Positions 43,993 to 53,496 of a stretch of 64,000 nt of DNA are shown here, piece by piece. Origin of the DNA: an uncultured Lachnospiraceae bacterium (GTDB taxonomy: Bacteria > Bacillota > Clostridia > Lachnospirales > Lachnospiraceae); assembly GCA_900316805.1 (NCBI GenBank), contig ONEJ01000065.1, forward strand, positions 1 through 64,000. Reading direction: 5' to 3'. The position numbers and the translations under genes are program-made. The stretch's first letter is position 1; each line of letters opens with the position of its first letter. The notes beneath the pieces were generated by a model, which searched no databases, had not been told where the DNA came from, and saw nothing but the letters and a program-made list of their open reading frames with translations.

Positions 43993-44901
43993 TTATTTTT
44001 TAATATAAACTTTCGAAAAAGCCTGTGTAACTACCTTGTAATGATCAAAGGTCGGATGAGAATACTCACTTCTGTAAACCGAATAATCGGTCGCAGTTTT
44101 CGTCTCCTTTGGGGATAAACTGAATGGATAGCTATCCATTGCTATGATATGATCATCTGCGTCATAGTAAATGATATAATTTACGCCATTCACGTCTTTG
44201 TTCAGTTTGTTCTGCATTTTTAAATCAAAGGTTATCTTGTTGTCTTCCTCAGAGACATTCTTCTGGGTAACCACAAGCTCTTTGGAGGAAGCATTCTTGT
44301 ATGCATATTCCGGATATCGTCTTGCACTCTTTATTTTATAGGTGAAGGAGGATAAATCAACTTCCATATTGCCTCCCAGATAAACGGTATCGTAGGCCGT
44401 CTTACCTGCAGAAACGTTAAGTGTGAACTGATCCTCCACATGCTTCACGATGTCTCCGGTCGAATCCCTGAAGGTCACATCATAATATACCGAATCAAAC
44501 GGCTGCGTTGTATTGTTCTTGATCTTCAGTAATACCTTATTGTCGTCCATAGACTGCACCGTAATCTTGATATCTGTCTTTTTCACAGTAACCTTAAACT
44601 TCTCGGTTCTAACACCACTGAAGGTCTTGTACTTTACCGTCACATTCGTTGCACCGGGTTTTTTTGCCTTTATTTTGAAAGCATACTTCTGCCCACTTAC
44701 CTTTGCTACCGTTGCAACACTCTTCTTGGAGGAAGAAACACTCTGGATGGTGGTTCCAAAAATACAGTATTCAAAGTTCTCCCCCACATACATGGTCTGG
44801 TTCTTTGTTGCCTTTGCCTCAGCTGTTACCGGTGCCAGCACAGTAACCATCATAGCAATAGCCAGACACACCGTCAGCATCTTCTGCATCCACTTTTTCA
44901 T
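43993..44901 (-). CDS. Secreted Ig-like domain protein
   Basis: This is a 302-residue exported protein. A signal peptide (about residues 1-30, ending near AEAKA) precedes a Big_2-like bacterial Ig domain (about 32-108, with SVSSSKKSVATV and KPGATNVTVKY). Two further beta-rich domains of about 90 residues follow, with alternating hydrophobic patterns, related to FxLYD-like modules; they may be tandem relatives. No sortase motif or wall-binding repeat is seen. The role is unknown; surface adhesion or scaffolding is plausible. The upstream interval 44902-45035 shows only a weak promoter-like region. Confidence 0.8.
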   Translation of the reverse strand: MKKWMQKMLTVCLAIAMMVTVLAPVTAEAKATKNQTMYVGENFEYCIFGTTIQSVSSSKKSVATVAKVSGQKYAFKIKAKKPGATNVTVKYKTFSGVRTEKFKVTVKKTDIKITVQSMDDNKVLLKIKNNTTQPFDSVYYDVTFRDSTGDIVKHVEDQFTLNVSAGKTAYDTVYLGGNMEVDLSSFTYKIKSARRYPEYAYKNASSKELVVTQKNVSEEDNKITFDLKMQNKLNKDVNGVNYIIYYDADDHIIAMDSYPFSLSPKETKTATDYSVYRSEYSHPTFDHYKVVTQAFSKVYIKK

Positions 44902-45035
44902 ATTTGCTCTCCTTTTTCATGATAGAATTGTAACAAATATATGGTAGCAGTAATTTCGGTTCCTGTCTATCTGACGAACGTACTATTTTTACAGATTTAT
45001 TACAAAGATCCGTTTGGGAAGTTTCAAGTTTTCTC

Positions 45036-46577
45036 TTATTCCGTTTCTATCTGGGGCATTTCAAGGTCCGCATCTGTCAGTGTCCTTCCATCCACTACCT
45101 TGTCCACCAGAAGCTTTGCATAGCTGACCTGCCTCTCATCCGGGTACGTGACATAACTTCTTGCACCGGGCATGGAGTAGGTGCGCTGGGAGCCGCCGGT
45201 GCCGGACACGGCAAAGGTCTTCACATTCCAGGAGCCTCCCTGGGACAGCTGCATTTTCACCAGCGCCGAAATATCGGAGGTGCTCATGCTTGTGGTAAAC
45301 ATTCCCTCCATACTATCGAGAATCGCTGAATAGTTGGACAGGATGGTGGTGCCTGAGGATGCCTTCTGGATAATGGCTTCAATCACCTGCATCTGATGCC
45401 GTCCTCTTGTGTTATCCCCGTCTGCAAAGGCGTGGCGCTCTCTTACATAGGACAGTGCAGCCGCACCGTTCAGCTGATTGATCCCCTTGGAAATATAGTA
45501 GCCTCCCTCACTGCAACGAAAGGCTCTGTCAGAATCCACGGTGATTCCCCCGATGGCATCCACCATGGTCTCAAAGCCGCTGAAGTTGATCTGGGCATAA
45601 TAGTCCACCGTTTCATCATAGAGACTCCCCAGGGTTGCCATGGAGCAGTCGATGCCGTAGATTCCGCAGTGGGTCAGCTTGTCCTTGGCACCGGCACAGG
45701 CCGCCGTATCCACATAGTAATCCCTCGGCGTATTGAGAAGCAGCACCTGTCTGGTGGAGGGGTTGACCACCACAAGGATATTGACATCACTGCGGCTGGT
45801 GGACAGAGTCAGATGTCTGGTGTCCGAGCCGCTGATATAGACTATAAAGGGCTCCTTTGTAATGTCCTTTTCCTCCGTTTCCGGGGAAGCTGCCACAACG
45901 GTTTCAATCTGCCGGTCATACAGCTTTCTGGTTTTTTCGGAAAAGCTCTCGTAACCGTCCTGGGCTTCGATCAGCTCCACATAGGCTTCATTTAATATCA
46001 TGGCATCCACGTTTCCACCATACAGTGCAGCCACCATATCAAGCACGGAATCGTAGGTCTGGGTTTTGGGTGTTCTGCCCAGGGAGTCACACATCTCCTG
46101 CAGGGCTTCCTCTGTGTGCTGGTAGTCGTATTTCTCCGTAATGGCAAACACATATTCCTTAGCATCCTCTAAAGTCTGCGCCGAATCTTCCTTCAATACA
46201 TAGGCGGCCACGGAATCCGTGGATACCGTATTTGCGGCTATGGTCTGTAAAGTGTTCTCCACCTGGTACAGCATGAAAGAAATAACGCCACATAAAGCCA
46301 TCACAGATACCGAAAGCAGACAGCCGATTCCCCGCCTGACGTAGGTTATCCCCTTTTTTTTCTTCTTTTTTCTGCGGATTCCTGTATAAAAGCAGACATA
46401 ACAGATGGTCAGCAGCCAGAACAGCACAAGACCTGCCAGCACCACATACACCGTCGGCAAAAGATCCAGCCAGATCAGTACGCCAATGGCCGCAGCGCTG
46501 ATGAGACACTGCAGGATCAAAATAATCCCCGCAGCGATTTTCCATCGTGATTTTTTACTTTTCTTCGTTTCCCCCAT
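45036..46577 (-). CDS. LytR-CpsA-Psr family protein with three-helix N terminus
   Basis: This is an LCP protein of about 513 residues, longer than usual. Two membrane helices lie at about 18-65, a very basic loop (RRKKKKKKG) follows, and a third helix at about 85-110 leads to an extra extracytoplasmic domain (about 115-230) before the LCP domain (SDVNILVVVNPSTRQVLLLNTPRDYYV, RERHAFADGDNTRGRHQ). I prefer the ATG at 46577, which has a GGAG seven bases upstream, over one four codons earlier. The gene overlaps the end of the acyltransferase gene by about 23 bp, so the two are coupled. Confidence 0.9.
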   Translation of the reverse strand: MGETKKSKKSRWKIAAGIILILQCLISAAAIGVLIWLDLLPTVYVVLAGLVLFWLLTICYVCFYTGIRRKKKKKKGITYVRRGIGCLLSVSVMALCGVISFMLYQVENTLQTIAANTVSTDSVAAYVLKEDSAQTLEDAKEYVFAITEKYDYQHTEEALQEMCDSLGRTPKTQTYDSVLDMVAALYGGNVDAMILNEAYVELIEAQDGYESFSEKTRKLYDRQIETVVAASPETEEKDITKEPFIVYISGSDTRHLTLSTSRSDVNILVVVNPSTRQVLLLNTPRDYYVDTAACAGAKDKLTHCGIYGIDCSMATLGSLYDETVDYYAQINFSGFETMVDAIGGITVDSDRAFRCSEGGYYISKGINQLNGAAALSYVRERHAFADGDNTRGRHQMQVIEAIIQKASSGTTILSNYSAILDSMEGMFTTSMSTSDISALVKMQLSQGGSWNVKTFAVSGTGGSQRTYSMPGARSYVTYPDERQVSYAKLLVDKVVDGRTLTDADLEMPQIETE

Positions 46578-47595
46578 GTTCTTCTCCATTTTTCTTTTTA
46601 CCCGTAAATAACCCTTCCGAAGCCTTCATAATCTTTTTTGAGATTGGTGTCTCAACATAGTAGAATAAAAGTCCCACCACCACACAAAAGACGATATTGA
46701 AGCAAAGATGGAAAGCTCTGTTTGGCATATATCCGGCAATCCTCTTGCTGACATAATTGTACCATACCATCTGGGTAAAAAATATGTGATAGGACGCCTT
46801 CCCCAGCAGTTCAAGAACACCGCACTTTACCGACTGCAGATGCTCCATCAGAAAACTGAATACCGGCAAAAAGAACAGGATTGCGTATACACAGGTTTTC
46901 TTCAGATATTTGGCAATTGGCAGCGGGGCCTCAAGGTAGCAGGCGATTATGATAAACGCAATTCCCCCGAAAAACATAAGCCAGTTAATTTTCCCCAGAT
47001 GATTCCCTCCCTTCAGATACAGATAACATCCAAAAGCAATCAGCATGATATATCGGAAAACCAGCAGGCGGTAGCAGTCATAATTCATGCCATAAACCCG
47101 TACCAGCAGTTCGTAAACCGCATTCATCACAAAGCACAAAAGCAGTCCATGCTTTTTCTTTTTGATTATAATATAGATCACGGGAAATAAAAAAATAAAC
47201 TGGATCAGAATCGGGTAGTAATAGGTTCCACAGCCTCCGATTCCCCCCTGCATTCCCCGAAGCAGCACCCGCTGTATGGAGGGCAGACCGTGAAAGTAAG
47301 TATCAAAGCAAAGCTCCACCACATAAGCGATGAGAAAGGGAACGGTAAAACGGAGATATTTGTGCCAAAGCAGATTTGGTGCATAGGCATCATCCAGACA
47401 TTCCACATGATTTCTTTGGAAGGAAGCGGCAGACAAATACCCTGATATGATCATAAAAATCGGTACTGCCATGGAGATCCAGAATGGGAAAAGATACTTC
47501 AGTCTCTCCGCATCCGACCATGAAAAATGGGTCACCAGTACCATCAGAATGGCAATTCCCTTTGCAATATCCAAAAAATGATTTCTCTGTTTCAT
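46555..47595 (-). CDS. Membrane acyltransferase (OafA/AT3 family)
   Basis: This is a protein of about 346 residues with about ten membrane helices and the acyltransferase-3 start FLDIAKGIAILMVLVTHF carrying the family His. IMIISGYLS-like segments and a late FFTQMVWYNY follow. Such enzymes O-acetylate sugars or wall polymers at the membrane. AAGGAGAG precedes tandem GTG-ATG starts; I use the ATG. The LCP gene overlaps its 3' end, which suggests the pair modifies and attaches one polymer. An AT-rich region before it (47640-47660) may hold a promoter, divergent from the MBL gene. Confidence 0.88.
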   Translation of the reverse strand: MKQRNHFLDIAKGIAILMVLVTHFSWSDAERLKYLFPFWISMAVPIFMIISGYLSAASFQRNHVECLDDAYAPNLLWHKYLRFTVPFLIAYVVELCFDTYFHGLPSIQRVLLRGMQGGIGGCGTYYYPILIQFIFLFPVIYIIIKKKKHGLLLCFVMNAVYELLVRVYGMNYDCYRLLVFRYIMLIAFGCYLYLKGGNHLGKINWLMFFGGIAFIIIACYLEAPLPIAKYLKKTCVYAILFFLPVFSFLMEHLQSVKCGVLELLGKASYHIFFTQMVWYNYVSKRIAGYMPNRAFHLCFNIVFCVVVGLLFYYVETPISKKIMKASEGLFTGKKKNGEEHGGNEEK

Positions 47596-47679
47596 CACGC
47601 TGCAACTCTCCTTCTTATCAGTGCATGTATAGAATATACTATAGAATTACATTTTTCAACACTTTCTTTTTCCGATTGC

Positions 47680-47708
47680 GTGACGGAAAATACGGATTGT
47701 GGTATACT
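47680..47708 (+). promoter_or_regulatory. Promoter of the secreted MBL-fold gene
   Basis: GTGACG (47680-47685), a 17-bp spacer and TATACT (47703-47708), 34 bp before the start codon. Confidence 0.6.
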
Positions 47709-47742
47709 AAAGTTTACTATGATTTTTAGAAAGGATTTAGTT

Positions 47743-49527
47743 ATGAAGAAGAAAATTATCTGTTTTATCGTTATTCTTACACTGTTTCTTCCCCTGTCTG
47801 TACCCGGACAGGTTCAGGCCGCATCAGACACGGAGCTGAACATTTACGCCCTGTATCTGAATGCGCAGGAAAAAGGCGATTCCACCCTGCTGGAATCCCG
47901 CGGGCAGTATCTTCTGGTAGATATGGGAGCCGCCAGCCACGCTCCGGTCATCGCCAGACAACTGCTTTCCCTTGGTGCCACCCATATAGATATTTTGTTC
48001 AGCCATCTGCATATTGATCACACCGGCGGTTCCACCTCCGATTATCTGGCGGGGCTCAAGGAACTGTCCGCACAGGGAATTACCGTTGACACGCTGTATC
48101 TCCCCGGCAGAGAATACACCCCTTACTCCCTGACTTATTCCATGCGGTATGCCCAATTTGAATCCTTTATGAACTCCCAGGGCAGCGGGCGTGTGGTTTA
48201 TCTGCATGTGGGAAACGAATTCCAATTCGGGGATGTGCAAGCAAAGGTCATCGGACCGGTGGGTACCTCCCAGATTTTGCCACAAACCTACACCTCAATC
48301 GCCTCGCCGGACGAACAGCGTGTCCGCTATGAGAACAACGCCTCCCTTGCCACCATCTTTACCTGTGGCAACACCCGCTTTTTCACTGCCGGAGACTGCT
48401 ATGATGAGGAGGCAGCAAACCTGGTTTCCCAGTACGGAAACGAGCTGCGCTGTGACATTATGAAATTAAACCATCACGGAATTGGCGGGGGAAATTCTGT
48501 GGCACTGCTGGATGCCGTCCGCCCTTCCTACTCCTTTATCCCCAGCAGCGGTCTGGAGGATCGGAATGAAAATACCGGAAAATGGCGTTTTCTTACAGCT
48601 ATGAACCGCACGGCTCCCTATGGCGTGTGCTATCTGGTGGGTACGGAGCAGAAAACCCTGATCTATCAAATCCGCAATGACCATATCACCCTGTACCAAG
48701 GCTCCACAATTACGCCAAATAACCAGGTAACAGGCTGGCAGTCCTTCTATGGAGCCGACGGCTTCAACCGGAATTTTGATATGTACTATTTTGGCAGTAA
48801 TGCCGCCCCTGTCACCGGGGTAAAAAAGATTGGATCCCATTATTACTATTTCCGCTCCGGTGGACAGATGGATTATGGAACTTACGATGAATTCGGAGAT
48901 TACAGCGGCTGGAAAAACTATGACGGAAAGGAACGTTATTTCCGTCTCTCCGATGACGACCGGTATGCCTATATGTCCTACGGCATCAGCCAGGTGGCAG
49001 GCGCTTCCTACTACTTCGACCGCGATGGATTTAAAATCGTTCCGGACGCAGACAATACAAAACTGCTTCCCACCCTGGTAGGCTCCAATTACTATTCCAT
49101 CGATCCGGATGGAGAAGTAACCTTAAACTGCTGGGAAGAAATTGACGGTTCCCAATACTATTTCGGCAGCAACGGCAAGATGTATATGAACTGTGTGAAA
49201 AATATCAACGGACAGTACTACCTCTTTGAGGAAGATGGTGTTCTTGTCACGGGGGACAAAGGAACAGAGTTCTACGATTTCAAGAACAACACCTACGCCG
49301 TCAGAAAGGACGGAACTCTTGTAACCGGCAAATGTGCCAAGCTTGGTGGAAAGAAATACTATTTCAGTAAAACAGGAATTGTGCAAAAGGATAAAGTCAT
49401 TACCATCGGAAAAAACAAATACTATTTCAATAAACATGGGCAGATGGTCTGCAGTAAACGGATCACCATTCACGGAAAGAAATTCTCCGCTAACAAAAAT
49501 GGAGTTCTCAAGTTATTAAAAAAATAA
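47743..49527 (+). CDS. Secreted metallo-beta-lactamase-fold protein with choline-binding-type repeats
   Basis: This is a 594-residue exported protein. ATG at 47743 has AGAAAGGA upstream and begins a clear signal peptide (about 1-27, ending VQAAS); an open frame extends 72 codons upstream but without support. Residues about 30-320 form a ComEC-like MBL-fold hydrolase domain with the metal motif SHLHIDHTGG, later DCYDEEA and LNHHG. Residues about 335-594 are 8-10 aromatic repeats of the choline/cell-wall-binding type (YYYFRSGGQM, QYYFGSNGKMY, KYYFNKHGQMV). It should sit on choline-bearing wall polymer; the LicD gene nearby fits. The substrate is unknown; phosphodiester or nucleic acid is possible from the fold. 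Confidence 0.88.
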   Translation: MKKKIICFIVILTLFLPLSVPGQVQAASDTELNIYALYLNAQEKGDSTLLESRGQYLLVDMGAASHAPVIARQLLSLGATHIDILFSHLHIDHTGGSTSDYLAGLKELSAQGITVDTLYLPGREYTPYSLTYSMRYAQFESFMNSQGSGRVVYLHVGNEFQFGDVQAKVIGPVGTSQILPQTYTSIASPDEQRVRYENNASLATIFTCGNTRFFTAGDCYDEEAANLVSQYGNELRCDIMKLNHHGIGGGNSVALLDAVRPSYSFIPSSGLEDRNENTGKWRFLTAMNRTAPYGVCYLVGTEQKTLIYQIRNDHITLYQGSTITPNNQVTGWQSFYGADGFNRNFDMYYFGSNAAPVTGVKKIGSHYYYFRSGGQMDYGTYDEFGDYSGWKNYDGKERYFRLSDDDRYAYMSYGISQVAGASYYFDRDGFKIVPDADNTKLLPTLVGSNYYSIDPDGEVTLNCWEEIDGSQYYFGSNGKMYMNCVKNINGQYYLFEEDGVLVTGDKGTEFYDFKNNTYAVRKDGTLVTGKCAKLGGKKYYFSKTGIVQKDKVITIGKNKYYFNKHGQMVCSKRITIHGKKFSANKNGVLKLLKK

Positions 49528-49567
49528 AATTTCCCGCGGTGTCGTTGAAAGACGCCGCGGGAAATTT
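49527..49567. terminator. Bidirectional terminator between the MBL gene and the wall-polymer operon
   Basis: A 17-bp stem with one G.T pair and a 7-base loop (TTTCCCGCGG...CCGCGGGAAA) has A/T runs on both sides and serves both converging transcripts. Confidence 0.93.
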
Positions 49568-49568
49568 T

Positions 49569-50966
49569 TTATTTCTTTGACTTCAATATGTTTTTTACTT
49601 TGCATACAGCCCTTTGGGTAAAGGGGGCAGGAGAATTTTCCAATTTCAATTTGGTCTCCTCCAATTCTTCCTGGGTCCTTCTTAACTGGCCCGACAGCTT
49701 AATGCTCTTATTGGTGAGGTAATCCATTCTCTCATCCAGGCAGGAATAATAATCGCGGTTTCTCTCAGCAACCTCTTCCAGATTACACTGGGAAATGGGA
49801 ACGATTCCTTCCAGATACTCCGCCTGCCGCATTTTGCGGTCAAAGGGGGGATTCTCCGGATCCTGTCCATTGCTGTAAATATTCGGAAGATCATTTTTCT
49901 CCAGGAATCTTGCATAACGTGCCAGATTTTCCTGCTGCTGCTTTTCTATCTGTGAAAAATCCTGCTTGGCAATAATATCCTTAAGTGTCAGTCCCTTATG
50001 CAGTTTCTCTTCCTGAATGGTGTTCAGATGATGATATGCTGTCAATTCCCTTGTTCTGGCATCCTTGGTAATGAGAACCGCCGGGGCATCTGCCAGTACG
50101 GCAGCAATACAGCCGTGGAGTCTGGATCCGAAGGTCAGCTCTGCATCCTTCATAAATTCTACCCAGGAAGGAACATTGCAGAAAAAGCGCAGTCTTCCAT
50201 CCTGATAGATGGGTTCCGTCACATTATGAAAATTGTATTCAACCTTCATTTCATAGGGAGCTCCCAGATAGATGCTTCTAAGCTCCCTCAGAACCTGCCC
50301 CACAAAATAGTGATTATCGTACTCCTCCATGGCAAGCCTGATGAACTTACGGTTCGGTACGGAAGCCGCCACATTGGAATTAAAACAAACCTTGGAATCC
50401 TGATCCAGCTGCGGTGTTCTGGAGTGGAGCCGGTTGCCCCTGGAATACATGGAGGGACATCCAATGACCATGAAGTCCTGATCTTCTTTAAAACCAAGGG
50501 TTTCCAGATACTTCCCGGTCAATTCTCCACGAATTCCGATGCATGCGGACTTCTCAAGAACCGCCTTCACAAATTTTGTAACAGCCTCATCCTGGGGCTG
50601 TGGCTGTGTAAAATCCGGCTCGTAGGGAGCCTTCATCCCTACACCGATCACGTAGCAGGGAATCGTCAGCTTTTTCACCAGTTTCGTAAGTCCATTCAGC
50701 TCCCCCACAAAGTTTTCGCGGAAAGCATCTGCCAGCGGAATCACGAAGCAGTCAAAATTCTCATTGATATACTCCGAATCATGTAAATTTACGTTATAGT
50801 AATTCGGTGTAAGCTCCATGTCTTCATCCACCATAAGGGAGCGCAGTACACCATTCAGATAAAGAAAATTGCCAACGTTAGAACCAATGACATTATGAGT
50901 CAATATATATCCGGGCGTGAAATTCTCAAAGGGGGACATTCCACCTCGAAAATAAATCCTTCTCAT
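49569..50966 (-). CDS. Polysaccharide pyruvyl transferase family protein
   Basis: This is a 465-residue protein of the PS_pyruv_trans family (PF04230), which adds ketal pyruvate to sugars of surface polymers, or acts as a related glycosyltransferase-fold enzyme. Family segments include NVGNFLYLNGVL near the start, CYVIGVGMKAP, IGIRGELTGKYLETLG and the late TFGSRLHGCIAAVLADAPAVLI. A Gln/Glu-rich coiled coil and a basic tail end the protein. It is the last gene of the long wall-polymer block, 15 bp after rpe. Confidence 0.85.
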   Translation of the reverse strand: MRRIYFRGGMSPFENFTPGYILTHNVIGSNVGNFLYLNGVLRSLMVDEDMELTPNYYNVNLHDSEYINENFDCFVIPLADAFRENFVGELNGLTKLVKKLTIPCYVIGVGMKAPYEPDFTQPQPQDEAVTKFVKAVLEKSACIGIRGELTGKYLETLGFKEDQDFMVIGCPSMYSRGNRLHSRTPQLDQDSKVCFNSNVAASVPNRKFIRLAMEEYDNHYFVGQVLRELRSIYLGAPYEMKVEYNFHNVTEPIYQDGRLRFFCNVPSWVEFMKDAELTFGSRLHGCIAAVLADAPAVLITKDARTRELTAYHHLNTIQEEKLHKGLTLKDIIAKQDFSQIEKQQQENLARYARFLEKNDLPNIYSNGQDPENPPFDRKMRQAEYLEGIVPISQCNLEEVAERNRDYYSCLDERMDYLTNKSIKLSGQLRRTQEELEETKLKLENSPAPFTQRAVCKVKNILKSKK

Positions 50967-50981
50967 AAAAAACCACCTTTC

Positions 50982-51653
50982 TTACCAGCCAATCGACTTT
51001 CTTAAATTCATAATCAGTTCATCAATATTTCCCTCCCGGAAAATACTGCTGGTTCCTCCTACAAAAATATCGGAACCATTATGATATAGTTTTGCCGCAT
51101 TTTCGCAGGTAATATTACCATCCGACTCAATATAAACCTCCGGATGTCCCAACTCGTCCAAAAGCTTCCGCACCCGGGCGGTCTTTTCAATGGTGTGGGG
51201 TACGATCTGCTGCCCGGCGAATCCCGGATTTACATTGAGCACCATAACGCCCGCAATGTAATCTGCAATCTCCTCCAGCACCTGGATCGGGGTTCCCGGA
51301 TTCAATGCGATCACTGGTTTTACCCCTTTCTTTGCCAGATAATCCAGACACTTCTGAATATGACAGGTTCCCTCATAGTGAAGGGATACATGCTCTCCCG
51401 GCTGGAAATCGAACCAATCCAGCTTCTCCTCCGCACGATCCACCATCAAATGACAGTCTAAGGTAATATCCGTCTTCTTGCGAAGTCTTTTTACGAAATC
51501 CGGGCCATAGGCCAGATTCGGTACAAACGTACCATCCATCACATCCACATGCAGAAACTCTACATGGTTTCTCTCAAATTCGTGTACATAATCCATTACC
51601 TGGTCAAAACCGGCACACATAATAGATGCCGAAATCTTTCCTTTTTCCCTCAC
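50982..51653 (-). CDS. rpe: Ribulose-phosphate 3-epimerase
   Basis: This 223-residue TIM-barrel enzyme interconverts ribulose-5-phosphate and xylulose-5-phosphate. HVDVMDGTFVPNLAYGP, DCHLMVDRAEEKLDWF, ALNPGTP, VLNVNPGFAGQ and ESDGNI carry the expected metal ligands and catalytic aspartates. It lies 21 bp after the teichoic-acid polymerase gene and close to tarJ and tarI, so it is probably a dedicated source of ribulose-5-phosphate for CDP-ribitol rather than the housekeeping copy. A D-allulose-6-phosphate epimerase role cannot be excluded. Confidence 0.88.
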   Translation of the reverse strand: MREKGKISASIMCAGFDQVMDYVHEFERNHVEFLHVDVMDGTFVPNLAYGPDFVKRLRKKTDITLDCHLMVDRAEEKLDWFDFQPGEHVSLHYEGTCHIQKCLDYLAKKGVKPVIALNPGTPIQVLEEIADYIAGVMVLNVNPGFAGQQIVPHTIEKTARVRKLLDELGHPEVYIESDGNITCENAAKLYHNGSDIFVGGTSSIFREGNIDELIMNLRKSIGW

Positions 51654-51674
51654 CTGCGTATCCTCCTTTATCCT

Positions 51675-53468
51675 TTACTCCGAATAATTGTCATTTTCTG
51701 TCTCATCGTTGTCCGAATCTCCGGAACCACCATTCGACCGCACGGCCCGGTCTCCATCCTTATAGTGCTTTTCTTTACGCTCTGCACCAAGGTCAAAATT
51801 GCGGCTCACCGTAGCAAGGGCCCCTTTCATGGAGACAGCGGACATCTTCCTGGTATCCTTTCCGATGATCAAATCAATGACACGGTCTGTGGACTTTCCG
51901 TCCGTATAAGTAAAATTCTTATTGATAAACCAGTCGATCTTATCCGTATTATAATCCTCTTTCTCGATGGCCTCCATCAGCTGGTTAAATCGCTTGATAA
52001 TCCGGCCCGGTACGATTTCTTCGTAAGGCTCGTAAAAGTCACGGGTGGACACATACATGATCTGGTCAAATGCATAGAAGAGCATTGGACGGCGCAAAAG
52101 GGAGAACTCATAAATAATGGAAGAGTAGTCCGTGATCAGAAGGTCTGTAATAAATAAAATATCGTTTACTTCCCGGTACTGTGCCGCATCTGCAATGTAG
52201 TCCCTGTATTTTTCCGGAATCGTGATCTTTTCCTGAACGAAAGGATGCATCTTTACGATCAGGTAGGAATTGGTTCTTTTACAAACCTCACCCCACTCCT
52301 CAAAGTCCAGCTTGTCCATGGGAAAACGGGCATCTACTGCGCTGTTTCCACGGAAGGTCGGAGCATACAGCATCACTCTCTTTGCCTTTCGGGCATCCGG
52401 GAATTCCCCGAAAACCCTCTCCCTTGCCTGCTTCTTATACTCCTCGTCAAAGAAAATATCCGTACGTGGGATTCCCACCGGATAAAATTTATCCAGACTG
52501 ATACCGAAGGCCTCCTGATGATGCAGCGCGGAATGATAGGAGCTTACCGGCACATGGGTGTAACATTTGTGCACCGATGTATTGATCGGCGGTGCCCCCA
52601 CCTTGGCCATGCGTTCCAGCCCCAGCGCCTTGAAGGCTCCGCAGGCGTGCCACACCTGGATGACCTTCACATTTTCATCATAAGTTGGCTTATATATTTC
52701 CGGATAATAGTCATCCAGTAAGATCACATCAGAGCTGGCAAGCCGGTAAATAAAGCGGATCATCTTAAAAGGGCCGTAGGTTTTGTTGATGGTTGGCTTG
52801 AAATCAAGAACAAACTTATACTGCTTGTCCAGACCTCTTTCCAGCATCCGCTTGTAAATGAATTCCTCATTGCCCCCGATTTCTGCCCTGGATCCGGAGC
52901 AAAACAGAATTTTGTTTCCCTTCTTTTTGCAGAGTTTATTAAAAATCCGAAAGACCACCACGAACAGCTTCTGGGCAAAATCTTTCAAATCATTTCTGAC
53001 ACCATAGTACAACTCCCCGCATTTTCTCCGGATATAATTTTTACGGGGTTTGGGTAGAACCGTATTAATATTGATAAATAACTCATCTGTATCCAGATCC
53101 ATCAGGGATTTACAGATAATATGATGTCCTTTGCTCTTGTTTACAGAGACATCATTTTTCCATTCCTCCTTCTCCCTGGCAGAAATGATTTCCTGCGATA
53201 CCTGAAAGGGATAGTGCTTTCCTTTCTTGTCCACGGCAATGGGATAATAATCTCCGCTCTCCATAGGTGCGTTTCCGTTTGCCTGTTCTACATGGAGCAT
53301 CATCCGGAACATATCGCCATCCCATTCAAACACCGGTGGCTTTATGGTAACCTTCAAATCGTAATTGTAAAATACAATCTTCAGATCCCCGGGCTTTGCC
53401 CCTCTGACATACCCCTCAAAATAATAAATTACTCTTCTCGCAGATAATTTGGATAAAACTAGTTCCAT
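51675..53468 (-). CDS. CDP-ribitol/CDP-glycerol phosphotransferase (TarL/TagF family)
   Basis: This is a 597-residue peripheral membrane enzyme that extends poly(polyol-phosphate) chains. An N-terminal beta-rich TagF-like domain (about 1-150) precedes the glycerophosphotransferase domain (PF04464, about 180-545), with IQVWHACGAFKALG containing the catalytic His, VMLYAPTFRG, and LLITDYSSIIYEF near the end. A polar tail of about 60 residues, rich in Asp, Asn, Lys and Glu, follows. Neighbouring tarJ, tarI and rpe favour CDP-ribitol as donor; sequence alone cannot separate ribitol from glycerol. Confidence 0.88.
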   Translation of the reverse strand: MELVLSKLSARRVIYYFEGYVRGAKPGDLKIVFYNYDLKVTIKPPVFEWDGDMFRMMLHVEQANGNAPMESGDYYPIAVDKKGKHYPFQVSQEIISAREKEEWKNDVSVNKSKGHHIICKSLMDLDTDELFININTVLPKPRKNYIRRKCGELYYGVRNDLKDFAQKLFVVVFRIFNKLCKKKGNKILFCSGSRAEIGGNEEFIYKRMLERGLDKQYKFVLDFKPTINKTYGPFKMIRFIYRLASSDVILLDDYYPEIYKPTYDENVKVIQVWHACGAFKALGLERMAKVGAPPINTSVHKCYTHVPVSSYHSALHHQEAFGISLDKFYPVGIPRTDIFFDEEYKKQARERVFGEFPDARKAKRVMLYAPTFRGNSAVDARFPMDKLDFEEWGEVCKRTNSYLIVKMHPFVQEKITIPEKYRDYIADAAQYREVNDILFITDLLITDYSSIIYEFSLLRRPMLFYAFDQIMYVSTRDFYEPYEEIVPGRIIKRFNQLMEAIEKEDYNTDKIDWFINKNFTYTDGKSTDRVIDLIIGKDTRKMSAVSMKGALATVSRNFDLGAERKEKHYKDGDRAVRSNGGSGDSDNDETENDNYSE

Positions 53469-53496
53469 TACGTATCTCCATTCTAAATTACAAAGC

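Noticed and set aside
47527..47742. 72-codon upstream extension of the MBL-fold protein
   Set aside because: It precedes the promoter and the signal peptide and overlaps the acyltransferase gene on the other strand.
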